Assembly (NCBI RefSeq): GCF_002209555.1
Contig: NZ_NJIF01000009.1
Coordinates: 124,001 to 188,000, forward strand
Direction of reading: 5' to 3'
DNA: 64,000 nt
DNA from: Achromobacter insolitus
Lineage (GTDB): Bacteria > Pseudomonadota > Gammaproteobacteria > Burkholderiales > Burkholderiaceae_B
The position numbers and the translations under genes are program-made. Below the pieces are notes generated by a model. The model saw only the letters and a program-made list of their open reading frames with translations, did no database searches and was not told where the DNA came from. This document shows positions 28,526 to 40,037 of this stretch, piece by piece; position 1 is the first letter of the stretch; the number at the start of each line of letters is the position of its first letter.

Positions 28526-29491
28526 TTAGCGATCTCTGTTCACCGCGAAAGCGCAGAATTCTAACAGAGATTTTTGAAAAGGGGAAATGGGGTAGCCAGA
28601 AAGTGCCTGACGGGCCAGGTCGGCCTCGGCGATGGCGGCCTGGCGGGCGTGTTCCAGGGCATCCGTCGCCTGGATGGCGGCGGCCACGGCCGCGAAGTCG
28701 GCGTCGCCCGTCTTGATGGCGTCACGGATCAGTTGCTGCTGTTCCGGGGTGCCCACTTCCATCACGCGGATGAGCGGCAGCGTGGGCTTGCCTTCGCGCA
28801 GGTCGTCACCCACGTTCTTGCCCAGGGCGGCGGCGTCGCCGCTGTAGTCCAGCACGTCATCAACCAGCTGGAAGGCGGTGCCCACGTGGCGGCCGTAGGC
28901 GGCTGCGGCGGCTTCCTGTTCGGGAGTGGCGCCGGCCAGCACGGCCCCCACCTGGGCGGCGGCCTCGAACAGCTTGGCGGTCTTGTAGCGCACCACCTGC
29001 AGGTAGCGTTCCTGGGAAACGTCCGGGTCGTGCACGTTCAGCAGTTGCAGCACCTCGCCCTCGGCGATCACCGTTGTGGCTTCGGACAGGATGCTCATGA
29101 CGCGCATCGAATCCGCTTCCACCATCATCTCGAACGAGCGCGAATACAGGTAGTCGCCCACCAGCACGCTGGCGGCGTTGCCAAAGACGGCGTTGGCGGT
29201 TTCGCGGCCGCGGCGCAGGTCGGATTCATCCACCACGTCGTCGTGCAGCAGCGTGGCCGTGTGGATGAACTCCACCACGGCTGCCAGCAACTGGTGATGC
29301 GTGCCTTCATAACCCAGGGCACGCGCCACCATCAGCACCATGGCCGGACGCATGCGCTTGCCGCCCGCTCCAATGATGTAGTCGCCGATCGTGCGGATCA
29401 GGACCACGTCGGAGTTCAGCCGCTCGCGGATAACCGCATCGACGGCTTTCATATCGTCTGCAATGGGGGCAACAAGCTCGGGGAGATTCAA
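28526..29491 (-). CDS. ispB: octaprenyl/polyprenyl diphosphate synthase
   Basis: This 321-residue long-chain trans-prenyltransferase extends farnesyl diphosphate with isopentenyl units to make the ubiquinone side chain. The first aspartate-rich motif is DDVVDE in LLHDDVVDESDLRRG and the second is DDVLDYSGD; GGKRMRP is the IPP-binding segment. The length matches E. coli IspB (323). It is transcribed away from rplU-rpmA-obgE, its usual divergent partner, but an FAH/IclR pair is inserted between them here. Confidence 0.93.
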   Translation of the reverse strand: MNLPELVAPIADDMKAVDAVIRERLNSDVVLIRTIGDYIIGAGGKRMRPAMVLMVARALGYEGTHHQLLAAVVEFIHTATLLHDDVVDESDLRRGRETANAVFGNAASVLVGDYLYSRSFEMMVEADSMRVMSILSEATTVIAEGEVLQLLNVHDPDVSQERYLQVVRYKTAKLFEAAAQVGAVLAGATPEQEAAAAAYGRHVGTAFQLVDDVLDYSGDAAALGKNVGDDLREGKPTLPLIRVMEVGTPEQQQLIRDAIKTGDADFAAVAAAIQATDALEHARQAAIAEADLARQALSGYPISPFQKSLLEFCAFAVNRDR

Positions 29492-29585
29492 GACGTATCC
29501 GGGAGAGTGAAACGAGCCGTGGCGCGGACGCAGACCGGCTCTTACCGCTGGGCCCGCCGGAGGCGGCGGGAGGATTCGACCAAGG

Positions 29586-29591
29586 ATTATA
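29586..29591 (-). promoter_or_regulatory. -10 box for ispB
   Basis: A perfect TATAAT on the minus strand lies about 95 bases upstream of the ispB ATG. No convincing -35 is seen 16-18 bases further up. The leader would be roughly 85 bases long. Confidence 0.4.
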
Positions 29592-29688
29592 CGGGGTGTG
29601 ACGGGCGCGGGCCGCCCCTTGGTGGAATCGCCGGGCCAGGCGGCGCCCGGCGCGCGCCCTCCCCGGCGGCTATGCCGTATTCGGTCGG

Positions 29689-30852
29689 TCAGGATCCCTG
29701 CAGACCCCGGGCGGCCAGATTGGCATACAGCGCGCGCACCCCGAAATTCCAGGGCGCGATCTCCGTGGCCAGCCGCACTTCGTTGACCAGCGCGCCCAGG
29801 CGCTCGGAGGCGATCACGACGCGGTCGCCCAGCTTATGGGTAAAGCCCGTGCCCGGCCCCATGCGGTCCTGGGTCGGCGAGAACATGGTGCCCAGGAACA
29901 GCATGAAGCCGTCCGGGTACTGGTGATGGCTGCCGCAGGCCTGCCGCACCAGGTCCAGCGGATCGCGGCTGATCTCGCGCATGTGGCTCACGCCGTCCAG
30001 CACGAAGCCGTCCAGGCCCTCGATGCGCAGGGACACATCGGCCTGGCGGATGCTGTCCATCGTGAAGCCGCCGTCGAACAAACGGATGAACGGCCCGATG
30101 GCGCACGAACCGTTGTTGTCCTTGGCCTTGGTCAGCAGCAAGGCGCTGCGGCCTTCGATGTCGCGCAGGTTGACGTCGTTGCCCAAGGTGGCGCCGACGA
30201 CTTCGCCGCGGCTGTCCACCGCCAGCACGATCTCGGGTTCGGGATTGTTCCAGCGGGATTCGGGCAGCACGCCGATCTGCGCGCCGGTCCCCACCGACGC
30301 CATGGGCGGCGCCTTGGAGAAGATCTCGGCGTCCGGACCGATGCCCACCTCCAGGTATTGCGACCACTGGCCGCGTTCGATCAGCTCGGCCTTCAGCTTG
30401 AGCGCTTCCGGCGACCCCGGACGCAGCCGGGACAGGTCGGAACCGATCAGCGCCTGCATGCGGACGCGGATTTCCTCGGCGCGGCTGGCATCCCCGCCCG
30501 CCTCTTCCTCGATCATCCGTTCCAGCAGGCTGATGGCAAAGGTGACACCCGCCGCCTTGACGGGTTGCAGGTCGCAGGGCGCCAACAGGCGCAACCCGTT
30601 CTGCCCCTCCGTGCTGGCGGCCACCAGGGCCTGCGCATCGCCCAGCGACTCGCCCGCCGCGCTGGCCGCCAGGGCCACGCGGTCGGGACGGTCCAGGAGG
30701 TCGGCCATGGTGGGCACGGTGGCGGTGATGTCGATGACTTCGCCCCGGCGCACCGCCACCACGCTGGGGCCATTCACGGCCCCCGGCCGCCACACCCGCC
30801 CCACTAGCAGTGCCTGCCCCAGATCGACAGGCAGCATCCTTGCTTGGTCCAT
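29689..30852 (-). CDS. fumarylacetoacetate hydrolase-family enzyme
   Basis: This 387-residue protein is a large member of the FAH superfamily. The metal-binding pattern appears as NPEPEIVLAVD followed by the GNDVNLRDIEGRSALLLTKAKD core and PFIRLFD. The long N-terminal region (DITATVPTMADLLD, about residues 35-60) is typical of the branch that includes sugar-acid dehydratases such as L-arabonate-pathway AraD1 and related keto-deoxy-acid hydrolases. It is divergent from an IclR regulator, which probably controls it. No transporter or sugar dehydrogenase is adjacent, so the pathway is open. Confidence 0.8.
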   Translation of the reverse strand: MDQARMLPVDLGQALLVGRVWRPGAVNGPSVVAVRRGEVIDITATVPTMADLLDRPDRVALAASAAGESLGDAQALVAASTEGQNGLRLLAPCDLQPVKAAGVTFAISLLERMIEEEAGGDASRAEEIRVRMQALIGSDLSRLRPGSPEALKLKAELIERGQWSQYLEVGIGPDAEIFSKAPPMASVGTGAQIGVLPESRWNNPEPEIVLAVDSRGEVVGATLGNDVNLRDIEGRSALLLTKAKDNNGSCAIGPFIRLFDGGFTMDSIRQADVSLRIEGLDGFVLDGVSHMREISRDPLDLVRQACGSHHQYPDGFMLFLGTMFSPTQDRMGPGTGFTHKLGDRVVIASERLGALVNEVRLATEIAPWNFGVRALYANLAARGLQGS

Positions 30853-30906
30853 GTATCGCCTCGGTTGGAATGGTTTGCGAGGCAGTCTAGGAGACTTCCA
30901 TTATCA

Positions 30907-30944
30907 TGTCCAACATCATGAATTTATGTCCAATATATTGGACA
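30907..30944. promoter_or_regulatory. IclR-type operator: perfect palindrome plus upstream half site
   Basis: Bases 30927-30944 form an 18-bp perfect palindrome with arms TGTCCAATA and TATTGGACA. A second TGTCCAA stands at 30907-30913, exactly 20 bp (two helical turns) upstream on the same strand. The sites lie in the 100-base gap between the divergent FAH and IclR genes. Confidence 0.75.
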
Positions 30945-30952
30945 ACCTGACT

Positions 30953-31711
30953 ATGGCCTCGGAATATGACGTCCCCGCCATTCGGCGCACGCACGACATC
31001 CTGCGGGTGCTTGCCAGCCACCGCAGGCCCGTCAAAGCCTCGGAATTGGCCGAAGCCTGCAAGCTCGCCCGCAGCACCCTGTACCTGCTGCTGGATTGCC
31101 TGGAACAGCGGCGCTGGATCGAACGGCGCGATGGCGGCTACGTCGTGGGCATCGAACTGATGGCGCTGGGCTCCGCCTACCTGCGCCAGGATGGGTTGCA
31201 GACCGCTTTCCAGGCGGCCGCGGGCGCCTTCGTGGCGCGGCACAACGAAGTGGTGCAGCTCGCGACGCTGGACGGCTTCGACGTGGTCTATCTGGCCCGC
31301 GAAGACGCGCGCCGCCCGGTACGCCTGGTGTCGGACCTGGGCCTGCGGCTGCCCGCAAGCGCCTGCGCGCTCGGCAAGGCGCTGCTGGCCAGCCTGTCGC
31401 CCGAAGACCTGGCCGCCCGCGTGCCGGATACGCTGCCGCGCGTCACCGAGCGCAGTCTCGCCACCCGCGCCGCGCTCGACCAGGAATTGGCGCAGGTGCG
31501 CAACACCGGGCTGGCGCAGGATCTCGAAGAAGTGGCGACAGGGCTGGTCTGCTTCGCCGCTTACGTAGGCGTGACGCCCCTGGGCAAGCGGATAGCCGTC
31601 AGCACATCCATCCCCACCGATCGTCTGGACGAAGCCCATCGCCGCGACGCCATGGAAGGCATCCGGCTCGTGGCACGGGACATCGCCTTGCGCGTGATCC
31701 CCGGCGCTTGA
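30953..31711 (+). CDS. IclR-family transcriptional regulator
   Basis: This 252-residue regulator has a winged helix at about residues 8-70 (ASELAEACKLARSTLYLLLDCL) and an IclR effector domain at about 85-245, containing the RLVSDLGLRLPASACALGKALLA pattern and the GLVCFAAYV segment. ATG 30953 is preferred: the in-frame ATG at 30926 overlaps the palindromic operator. It probably represses or activates the divergent FAH-family gene and itself. Confidence 0.87.
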   Translation: MASEYDVPAIRRTHDILRVLASHRRPVKASELAEACKLARSTLYLLLDCLEQRRWIERRDGGYVVGIELMALGSAYLRQDGLQTAFQAAAGAFVARHNEVVQLATLDGFDVVYLAREDARRPVRLVSDLGLRLPASACALGKALLASLSPEDLAARVPDTLPRVTERSLATRAALDQELAQVRNTGLAQDLEEVATGLVCFAAYVGVTPLGKRIAVSTSIPTDRLDEAHRRDAMEGIRLVARDIALRVIPGA

Positions 31712-31753
31712 AGCGTGCACGCGACACCTAAGCCCTTAACCTGCAACAGCTTT

Positions 31754-31782
31754 TTGACTTTCTGAAAGTCCCAGGCTAATAT
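31754..31782 (+). promoter_or_regulatory. strong sigma-70 promoter of rplU-rpmA
   Basis: TTGACT (31754-31759) and TAATAT (31777-31782) are separated by exactly 17 bases, one or two changes each from consensus. Expected start is near 31789, giving a leader of about 230 bases before rplU. Confidence 0.8.
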
Positions 31783-31789
31783 CGCAGAT

Positions 31790-32020
31790 TCGGTCAGCAA
31801 TGCCCGAATTACGTCGGTTGCATTTGCGCCACCCCTCTGGGTGCAAGAGCAGGCTTCAGCCCCGGCTTTAAACCCCGGTTTTGAACCTTCCTAGCATCAA
31901 GACCTTTTCTCTCTTGCCAGGCTCTGGCGCCAAGAGACAAAAGCGTCCTGCCGGAGCGGCAACCCGCCCAGCAGGGCGGACAGCGCGGATGAACCCATTT
32001 ACCTATTTAAGGAATACCCC
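31790..32020 (+). promoter_or_regulatory. long leader of the L21-L27 operon
   Basis: This untranslated stretch contains a stem-loop at 31824-31846 (TTGC and ACCC paired with GGGT and GCAA, 3-base bulge, CTCT loop). It also has an imperfect tandem 13-mer, CCCCGGCTTTAAA at 31860 and CCCCGGTTTTGAA at 31873. No ORF or known riboswitch is recognised. A ribosomal-protein operon leader is a natural place for autoregulation, but no specific element is identified. Confidence 0.4.
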
Positions 32021-32332
32021 ATGTACGCGGTCGTAAAAACCGGTGGCAAGCAGTATCGCGTTGCCGCTGGCGAAAAACTCAAGATAGAACAGATACCGGC
32101 TGACATTGGGCAAGAAATCACCCTGGACCAAGTGCTGTCCGTGGGCGAAGGCGACCAACTGAAAGTTGGCACGCCCCTCGTCTCCGGCGCCGTGGTCAAG
32201 GCAACGGTTCTTGCGCAAGGCCGCCACGACAAGGTCAAGATCTTCAAGATGCGCCGTCGCAAGCACTACCAGAAGCGTCAGGGCCACCGTCAGAACTACA
32301 CCGAAATCCGCATCGAAGCCATCACGGCTTAA
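32021..32332 (+). CDS. rplU: 50S ribosomal protein L21
   Basis: The 103-residue product begins [14 protein letters not shown], the invariant L21 start, and ends with the basic [14 protein letters not shown] region that contacts 23S rRNA, then KIEAITA-like residues. The length equals that of E. coli L21. It is first in rplU-rpmA, with a consensus promoter 240 bases upstream and a structured leader. Confidence 0.98.
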   Translation: MYAVVKTGGKQYRVAAGEKLKIEQIPADIGQEITLDQVLSVGEGDQLKVGTPLVSGAVVKATVLAQGRHDKVKIFKMRRRKHYQKRQGHRQNYTEIRIEAITA

Positions 32333-32366
32333 GAAGCGACTCGGTACCACTTAGCAGGAGCTAAAC

Positions 32367-32627
32367 ATGGCACAGAAAAAGGGCGGCGGCTCTACGCGGA
32401 ACGGACGCGACTCAGAATCGAAGCGTCTGGGCGTCAAGGCATTTGGCGGTGAATTGATTCCCGCTGGTTCGATCATCGTGCGTCAGCGCGGTACGCGCTT
32501 CCACGCTGGCGTGAACGTCGGCATGGGCAAGGACCACACCCTGTTCGCGCTGGTCGACGGCAAGGTTCAATTCGGCTTCAAGGGCGCATTGAACAAGCAG
32601 ACCGTTTCGATCGTCGCTGCCGAGTAA
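32367..32627 (+). CDS. rpmA: 50S ribosomal protein L27
   Basis: The 86-residue product has the conserved start [16 protein letters not shown], whose tail reaches the peptidyl-transferase centre, then [10 protein letters not shown] and [14 protein letters not shown] ribosome binding site AGGAG precedes ATG 32367. It lies 34 bases after rplU and before a Rho-independent terminator, so obgE downstream may have a separate promoter or depend on read-through. Confidence 0.98.
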   Translation: MAQKKGGGSTRNGRDSESKRLGVKAFGGELIPAGSIIVRQRGTRFHAGVNVGMGKDHTLFALVDGKVQFGFKGALNKQTVSIVAAE

Positions 32628-32674
32628 TCGGACAAGCACGGTCAGTAACGCGGCTTGCCGCGTTCCAGAACGGC

Positions 32675-32707
32675 AAAAGCCCTGTCGCATGCGGCAGGGC
32701 TTTTTTG
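32675..32707 (+). terminator. intrinsic terminator after rpmA
   Basis: AGCCCTG (32678-32684) pairs with CAGGGCT (32695-32701), with inner CGC/GCG pairs, followed by a run of six T. A second T-rich stretch follows within 15 bases. Confidence 0.85.
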
Positions 32708-32778
32708 TTTTAAGCTTTTTTTGTTTTAGGGCAGCTGCCGGAAGGTTCCGGCCCCTGCCTCCTGGCCTTGCCCGATGA

Positions 32779-33954
<1,176 letters not shown>

Positions 33955-34011
33955 GCCATAATCGCAGTCCTTACGATTACGTCCTTATTCTCGCCGCAGC
34001 CGGCTTCCATC

Positions 34012-35148
34012 ATGTCAGCTGAAACAACCGCCGTTTCCGTCGTCACCAACGCCCAGCGCCTCGTCGCCAAAGTCGGCTCGTCGCTGGTCACCAACGAAGG
34101 CCGAGGCCTGGACCGCGCCGCCGTGGCGCATTGGGCCGCGCAGATCGCCGCCCTGCACAAGCAAGGCAAGCAGATCGTGCTGGTCTCCAGCGGCGCCATC
34201 GCCGAAGGCATGGCCCGCCTTGGCTGGCGCAAGCGCCCTTCGGTCATGCACGAATTGCAGGCCGCAGCAGCAGTGGGCCAGATGGGTCTTTGCCAGGCCT
34301 ATGAGGCGGCCTTTGCCGAGTACGGCCTGCGCACCGCCCAGATCCTGCTGACGCACGAAGACCTGGCCGACCGCCACCGCTACCTGAACGCGCGCAGCAC
34401 GCTGTTCGCGCTGCTGCGCCTGGGTGTGGTGCCGATCGTGAACGAAAATGACACGGTGGTCACCGACGAAATCCGGCTGGGCGACAACGACACGCTGGGC
34501 GCACTCGTCACCAACCTGATCGAAGCCGACACCCTGATCATCCTGACGGATCAACGCGGCCTGTACGACTCCGACCCGCGCAAGAATCCCGACGCCAAGT
34601 TCATGTCGCACGCACAGGCCGGCGACCCCGCCCTGGAAGCCATGGCCGGCGGCGCCGGCAGCGGCATCGGCACCGGCGGCATGCTGACCAAGGTGCTCGC
34701 GGCCAAGCGCGCCGCGCACAGCGGCGCCCATACCGTGATCGCATCCGGCCGCGAACGCAACGTGCTCACGCGCCTGGCCCAAGGCGAATGCATAGGCAGC
34801 GAATTGCGCGCCGTGCTGCCGGTGTGGTCTGCACGCAAGCAATGGCTGGCCGACCACCTGCGACTGCGTGGCCGCGTGGTGCTGGACGACGGCGCCGTGC
34901 AGGCCCTGCTGCGCGAAGGCAAGAGCCTGCTGCCCATCGGCGTGACCGAAGTGGACGGCGAGTTCGGCCGCGGCGACGTGGTCGCTTGCGTCGACAGCCA
35001 AGGGCGCGAATGCGCTCGGGGCTTGATCAACTATTCATCGGCCGACACCCGCCGCATTCTGCGCCAACCTTCGTCGCAGATCGCGCGCATCCTGGGCAGC
35101 ATGACTGAGCCCGAGCTCATGCATCGAGACAACCTGGTCGTGCTCTGA
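34012..35148 (+). CDS. proB: glutamate 5-kinase
   Basis: This 378-residue kinase catalyses the first step of proline synthesis, phosphorylating glutamate. The amino-acid-kinase domain (about 15-255) has [16 protein letters not shown], and NENDTVV; the PUA domain (about 280-370) includes [20 protein letters not shown]. The product is under proline feedback in relatives. The length fits the PUA-bearing type. proA is not adjacent. Its last 32 bases overlap the convergent regulator gene. Confidence 0.97.
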   Translation: MSAETTAVSVVTNAQRLVAKVGSSLVTNEGRGLDRAAVAHWAAQIAALHKQGKQIVLVSSGAIAEGMARLGWRKRPSVMHELQAAAAVGQMGLCQAYEAAFAEYGLRTAQILLTHEDLADRHRYLNARSTLFALLRLGVVPIVNENDTVVTDEIRLGDNDTLGALVTNLIEADTLIILTDQRGLYDSDPRKNPDAKFMSHAQAGDPALEAMAGGAGSGIGTGGMLTKVLAAKRAAHSGAHTVIASGRERNVLTRLAQGECIGSELRAVLPVWSARKQWLADHLRLRGRVVLDDGAVQALLREGKSLLPIGVTEVDGEFGRGDVVACVDSQGRECARGLINYSSADTRRILRQPSSQIARILGSMTEPELMHRDNLVVL

Positions 35149-35821
35149 GGCCGCTTGCCCGGCCTTCCGGTAGCAGGATGTAGCCCCATCCGCGCACGGC
35201 CAGTACGGGCAATTCGATATTGAGGCTGCGCGCCTTGCTGCGCAGCCGCGACAACAACACATCCACCCGCCGCGCCCCGTCCTGGGAGGCGCGCGCGCCG
35301 ACCGGCATGAAGCATTCCCGGCGCAAACAGTAGCCGGGTGCGTTCAACAAGCGGACAAAAAAGGCACGCTCCGCCGCCGTTAACGGCAGTCTCTCTCCGG
35401 CAGGTCCGGACAGCGCGCTCGCGCTGGAATCGACCCGCCAAGGCAAGGCGGCAGGCGACGAGCGACGGTACAGGTTACGCAGCATGGCGTCCCATTCCAA
35501 AGGATCCATGCCGGCCGACACGCACACGTCCGCGCCGGCATCCAGTGCGGCAATACGTTCGGACGTATTGGCGGCCACCGCCCGCCAGACTAGCGCCACG
35601 GACGGTGCTGCGCCACGCAGCATCGAGATGGTATCCGACACGCCCTGCGCGGCCCCGTCCAGCACCAGCACGTCGGCGCCGTGGGCACGCAGATCGTCAA
35701 GCAAGACCGCGCAAGAATCGAAGACGCGGACCTGCCAACACAATAGGCGCAACGCCTTGGCGAGATCCTCGGTCGCCGTGTCGTCAAACCGCAGGACGAG
35801 CACGCTGCCCCGTTTCTCCAT
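35117..35821 (-). CDS. degenerate OmpR-type response regulator
   Basis: This 234-residue protein has a receiver-like domain (1-120) and an OmpR winged helix (about 140-222: [41 protein letters not shown]). Asp55 stands at the phosphoacceptor position in VLVLDG and acidic residues 13-14 are kept. The conserved Lys is missing: the segment that normally reads VTKPF is VSAGM. Switching by phosphorylation is therefore doubtful. No kinase is adjacent. It is divergent from an XRE-type regulator across an AT-rich operator-like repeat, and its 3' end overlaps proB. Confidence 0.75.
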   Translation of the reverse strand: MEKRGSVLVLRFDDTATEDLAKALRLLCWQVRVFDSCAVLLDDLRAHGADVLVLDGAAQGVSDTISMLRGAAPSVALVWRAVAANTSERIAALDAGADVCVSAGMDPLEWDAMLRNLYRRSSPAALPWRVDSSASALSGPAGERLPLTAAERAFFVRLLNAPGYCLRRECFMPVGARASQDGARRVDVLLSRLRSKARSLNIELPVLAVRGWGYILLPEGRASGLRARPGCLDA

Positions 35822-35835
35822 GCTCCTACTCCCCC

Positions 35836-35861
35836 ATAAATATCACTTATGTAATATTTAT
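35836..35861. promoter_or_regulatory. inverted repeat between divergent regulator genes
   Basis: ATAAATAT (35836-35843) and ATATTTAT (35854-35861) are perfect 8-bp arms separated by 10 bases, in the 79-base gap between two divergent regulator genes. It is probably an operator for one or both and overlaps the likely -10 regions. Confidence 0.5.
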
Positions 35862-35900
35862 AACCACCAAAGAATGTAACCAGCAAGCTTCAATCGCCCT

Positions 35901-36353
35901 GTGAAAACATTCTCAGACCGGCTGAAGCATGCCCGCTTGCTGCGTGGCCACACGCAAAAGGCTCTCGCGCGTCTGGCGCGCATCTCGCAAAGCGCTATCG
36001 GCAGCTACGAAAGCGGGCTGCGGCATTCAAGCCGCTCGGCCCGCAAGCTGGCGCAAGTCCTGAAAGTCGAGGCCGAATGGCTGGAAACCGGCAAGGGCCC
36101 CATGGAACTGCCCGTGGAAGGCTACGACCTCAGCAATACGCTTCCCTCACCGGGCCTGGCGGAACCCCAGCCACGTCCCGGCATGCGACCGCGCCCCATG
36201 GCGCCCTGGCCCTTCCCGAACATTTCGCCCTCGCAGTTCGAGTCGCTTACGCCTGAAGACCGCCTGGTGCTCGAATCCATTACGCAGGCCTTCATCGAAA
36301 AGACGATACTGGTCCGCCGCGGCGCGAAGACGCGCGGGCGCAAGCTGGGCTGA
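35901..36353 (+). CDS. XRE-family helix-turn-helix regulator
   Basis: This 150-residue protein, starting at GTG 35901, has a Cro/CI-type helix-turn-helix at residues 5-62 (LKHARLLRGHTQKALARLARISQSAIGSYESG). It ends the DNA-binding part with LKVEAEWLETGKGPM, common in phage-repressor-like and cytoplasmic XRE proteins. The rest is a Pro-rich linker and a short helical C-terminus (LTPEDRLVLESITQAFIEK), with no peptidase domain. It is divergent from the degenerate response regulator and ends just before a strong terminator. Its role is unknown. Confidence 0.82.
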   Translation: MKTFSDRLKHARLLRGHTQKALARLARISQSAIGSYESGLRHSSRSARKLAQVLKVEAEWLETGKGPMELPVEGYDLSNTLPSPGLAEPQPRPGMRPRPMAPWPFPNISPSQFESLTPEDRLVLESITQAFIEKTILVRRGAKTRGRKLG

Positions 36354-36383
36354 TCGCGGTCTGCCCCATAGTGCAGACGAAAA

Positions 36384-36405
36384 AAAGCCCGGCATGCCGG
36401 GCTTT
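36384..36405. terminator. bidirectional terminator
   Basis: A perfect 22-bp palindrome with arms AAAGCCCGGC and GCCGGGCTTT, with A-rich DNA on the left and T-rich DNA on the right. It serves both the XRE gene (plus) and the convergent lipoprotein gene (minus). Confidence 0.85.
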
Positions 36406-36423
36406 CTTTATCACTGTACCAAC

Positions 36424-36987
36424 TCAGGGCTTGGCAGCGGGGGCCGGAGCAGCTCCGCCCGCTGGCGGCACGGCTGCGTCGCCACGGATCTTGGCGGCAA
36501 TTTCCGAAGCGGCTTGGGCCGACTGCACGCCAAAGGCCAGCACGCCGCGGTTCAACGGCTCACCGATGAGCGGAGCGGCGACCAGTTCCTGGTCGATGAC
36601 GAGCGCCAGCATGTTGCCGACGTTCTTGGAGCTGACGTCATTGAGCTTGCGAGCGCCGGCTTCCGAGAAGCGCAGGCCGACGAAGTTCTGGCCCTGACGG
36701 TCCACCAGCGCGGCGGCGTCGGTCAGGTCGGCACGCGTCAGGACGGGCACGGTCTGCATATACAGCTTGCCATCGGGCAAGGCAATTTCGCGCAGGCCCG
36801 CGGCGGGTTGCTTCTGCGCCAGATAGAAGTCCACCGATGCCGCGGTAACGGCAGGCTTGGTGGCCTCTTGGCCAGCTTGCGGCGTGGCCGTGTCGCCGGA
36901 CGTCTTAGTCGGGGCGGTCTTGCAACCCGCTAGCGCCAACGTCACGACTACAAGGGCGGGCGCCAATTTGCGTAGGTTCAGTTGCAT
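36424..36987 (-). CDS. SecD P1-head-like lipoprotein
   Basis: This 187-residue protein starts at ATG 36987, with AAGGA upstream. Residues 1-22 are a lipoprotein signal with lipobox LALAGC; the residue after Cys is Lys, so outer-membrane sorting is likely. A Thr/Ala-rich linker follows, then (about 60-165) a domain running from VDFYLAQK through LYMQTVPVL, VGLRFSEAGARKL, NVGNMLALVIDQELVAAP and the AASEIAAKIRG helix. This is the order of the periplasmic P1 head of SecD. No Sec membrane segment is present. A related exported protein is at 19229-19618. The function is unknown. Confidence 0.75.
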   Translation of the reverse strand: MQLNLRKLAPALVVVTLALAGCKTAPTKTSGDTATPQAGQEATKPAVTAASVDFYLAQKQPAAGLREIALPDGKLYMQTVPVLTRADLTDAAALVDRQGQNFVGLRFSEAGARKLNDVSSKNVGNMLALVIDQELVAAPLIGEPLNRGVLAFGVQSAQAASEIAAKIRGDAAVPPAGGAAPAPAAKP

Positions 36988-37180
36988 GCTCGATTCCTTC
37001 TTAAGTGGACTAAGACCAGGCGATGCGACTTCATCCCCGGTACTGGGAAAAGTGTACAGAACCTGAATGACAGTGTCGCCCCAGTCTGAATCCAATTGTA
37101 AAGCTGTAATACCAGCTCCCGCCTGCACTGGCTGACGCGGCGCAGCAGCCGGGCGATTCGTCGGAACGCGCGCCAGCCTC

Positions 37181-37186
37181 TATACT
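37181..37186 (+). promoter_or_regulatory. thiC: -10 box for the thiC riboswitch transcript
   Basis: TATACT at 37181-37186 lies 6-7 bases before the riboswitch. The -35 is weak (TTCGTC at 37157-37162, 18-base spacer). Confidence 0.5.
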
Positions 37187-37192
37187 TCGCTT

Positions 37193-39273
<2,081 letters not shown>

Positions 39274-39310
39274 TGTTGTTCTTGTGACGGGTGTTGGTTC
39301 TTAAGACGCC

Positions 39311-39468
39311 CGTCACGTCGAGGGCCTGCCATGCGCGGGGCAACGATTGCGGTCCGGAGCCTTCGCTCCGGACTGCCCCATCGTCATCCTCGTCCTCGCC
39401 TTCGGCGACTCCTACGGATTCCCTCGGGCTTATCGACGCCCCGCGCATGGCAGGCCCCCGACGCGACA
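39311..39468. repeat. structured repeat element A
   Basis: The outer stem is perfect for 19 bp (39322-39340 with 39439-39457) and extends imperfectly outward to about 30 bp. Inside are two hairpins. The first is 12 bp with one G-T pair: 39349-39360 with 39365-39376, core GTCCGGAGC, loop CTTC. The second pairs TCGCC with GGCGA around TTC (39396-39408). The 88-base core 39343-39430 matches element B, inverted, at about 77 of 88 positions. Confidence 0.8.
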
Positions 39469-39561
39469 GGCTCTGCTATTGAATCTTCACGGACGCTGGG
39501 GCGAACGGTGTGCTTGGCGTTCTCGCCACCGGGGGGGGTGGGCGAGGATCTTGCGGGGCCC

Positions 39562-39596
39562 GCCCCCGGCCGGCCGCCCGGGCGGCCTTTGGGGGC
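39562..39596. repeat. hairpin C
   Basis: GCCCCC and GGGGGC flank the 16-bp palindrome at 39572-39587 (arms GGCCGCCC and GGGCGGCC). Just upstream TCTTGCGGGGCCCGC (39549-39563), preceded by GGCGAG, is repeated inverted at 39973-39987 next to hairpin C'. Confidence 0.7.
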
Positions 39597-39940
39597 TTAC
39601 GCGGTGTCTCGCGTCGGATGATGACGCTGCGCGCTGGTGGAGAGTGCGTGGAGGTGGACAGGAAGGGGGGAGCGTGTAAGGGTCCGGCCGTGGGCTACGT
39701 GTGCTGGACGCTGGGGTTCTTACTTGGAGCTTCACCCATCCCACGGAAACGTCATGAGGCGCCAAACGTTCGTCATTTCAACTCCACCACCCGATGGGCG
39801 GCGCGCGAGAGGACTGCGTGCGCAAGCTTCCGTCCAACGCGCGCCACCCATCACCGCCCCCAAAAAACGGCGACAACCCCTAGCAAACCGCTCGTCGCAT
39901 TCGCGCCAGCGCATCCATCACGACGCACACGAGCGCGCAT

Positions 39941-39974
39941 GCTCATTACGGCCGCCCGGGCGGCCGCAATGAGC
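39941..39974. repeat. hairpin C', inverted partner of C
   Basis: GCTCATT and AATGAGC arms enclose the same 16-bp palindrome (39950-39965); the whole 34 bases are self-complementary except for one pair. The outer arms differ from those of hairpin C but again pair with each other. Confidence 0.7.
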
Positions 39975-40037
39975 GGGCCCCGCAAGACTCGCCATTGAAC
40001 ACGGCTCTGGCGACGCAACAAGCCAAGACGCAGATAG

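Noticed and set aside
30926-30952. An earlier ATG for the IclR gene
   Set aside because: It overlaps the palindromic operator; the ATG at 30953 gives the usual N-terminus. Not fully excluded.
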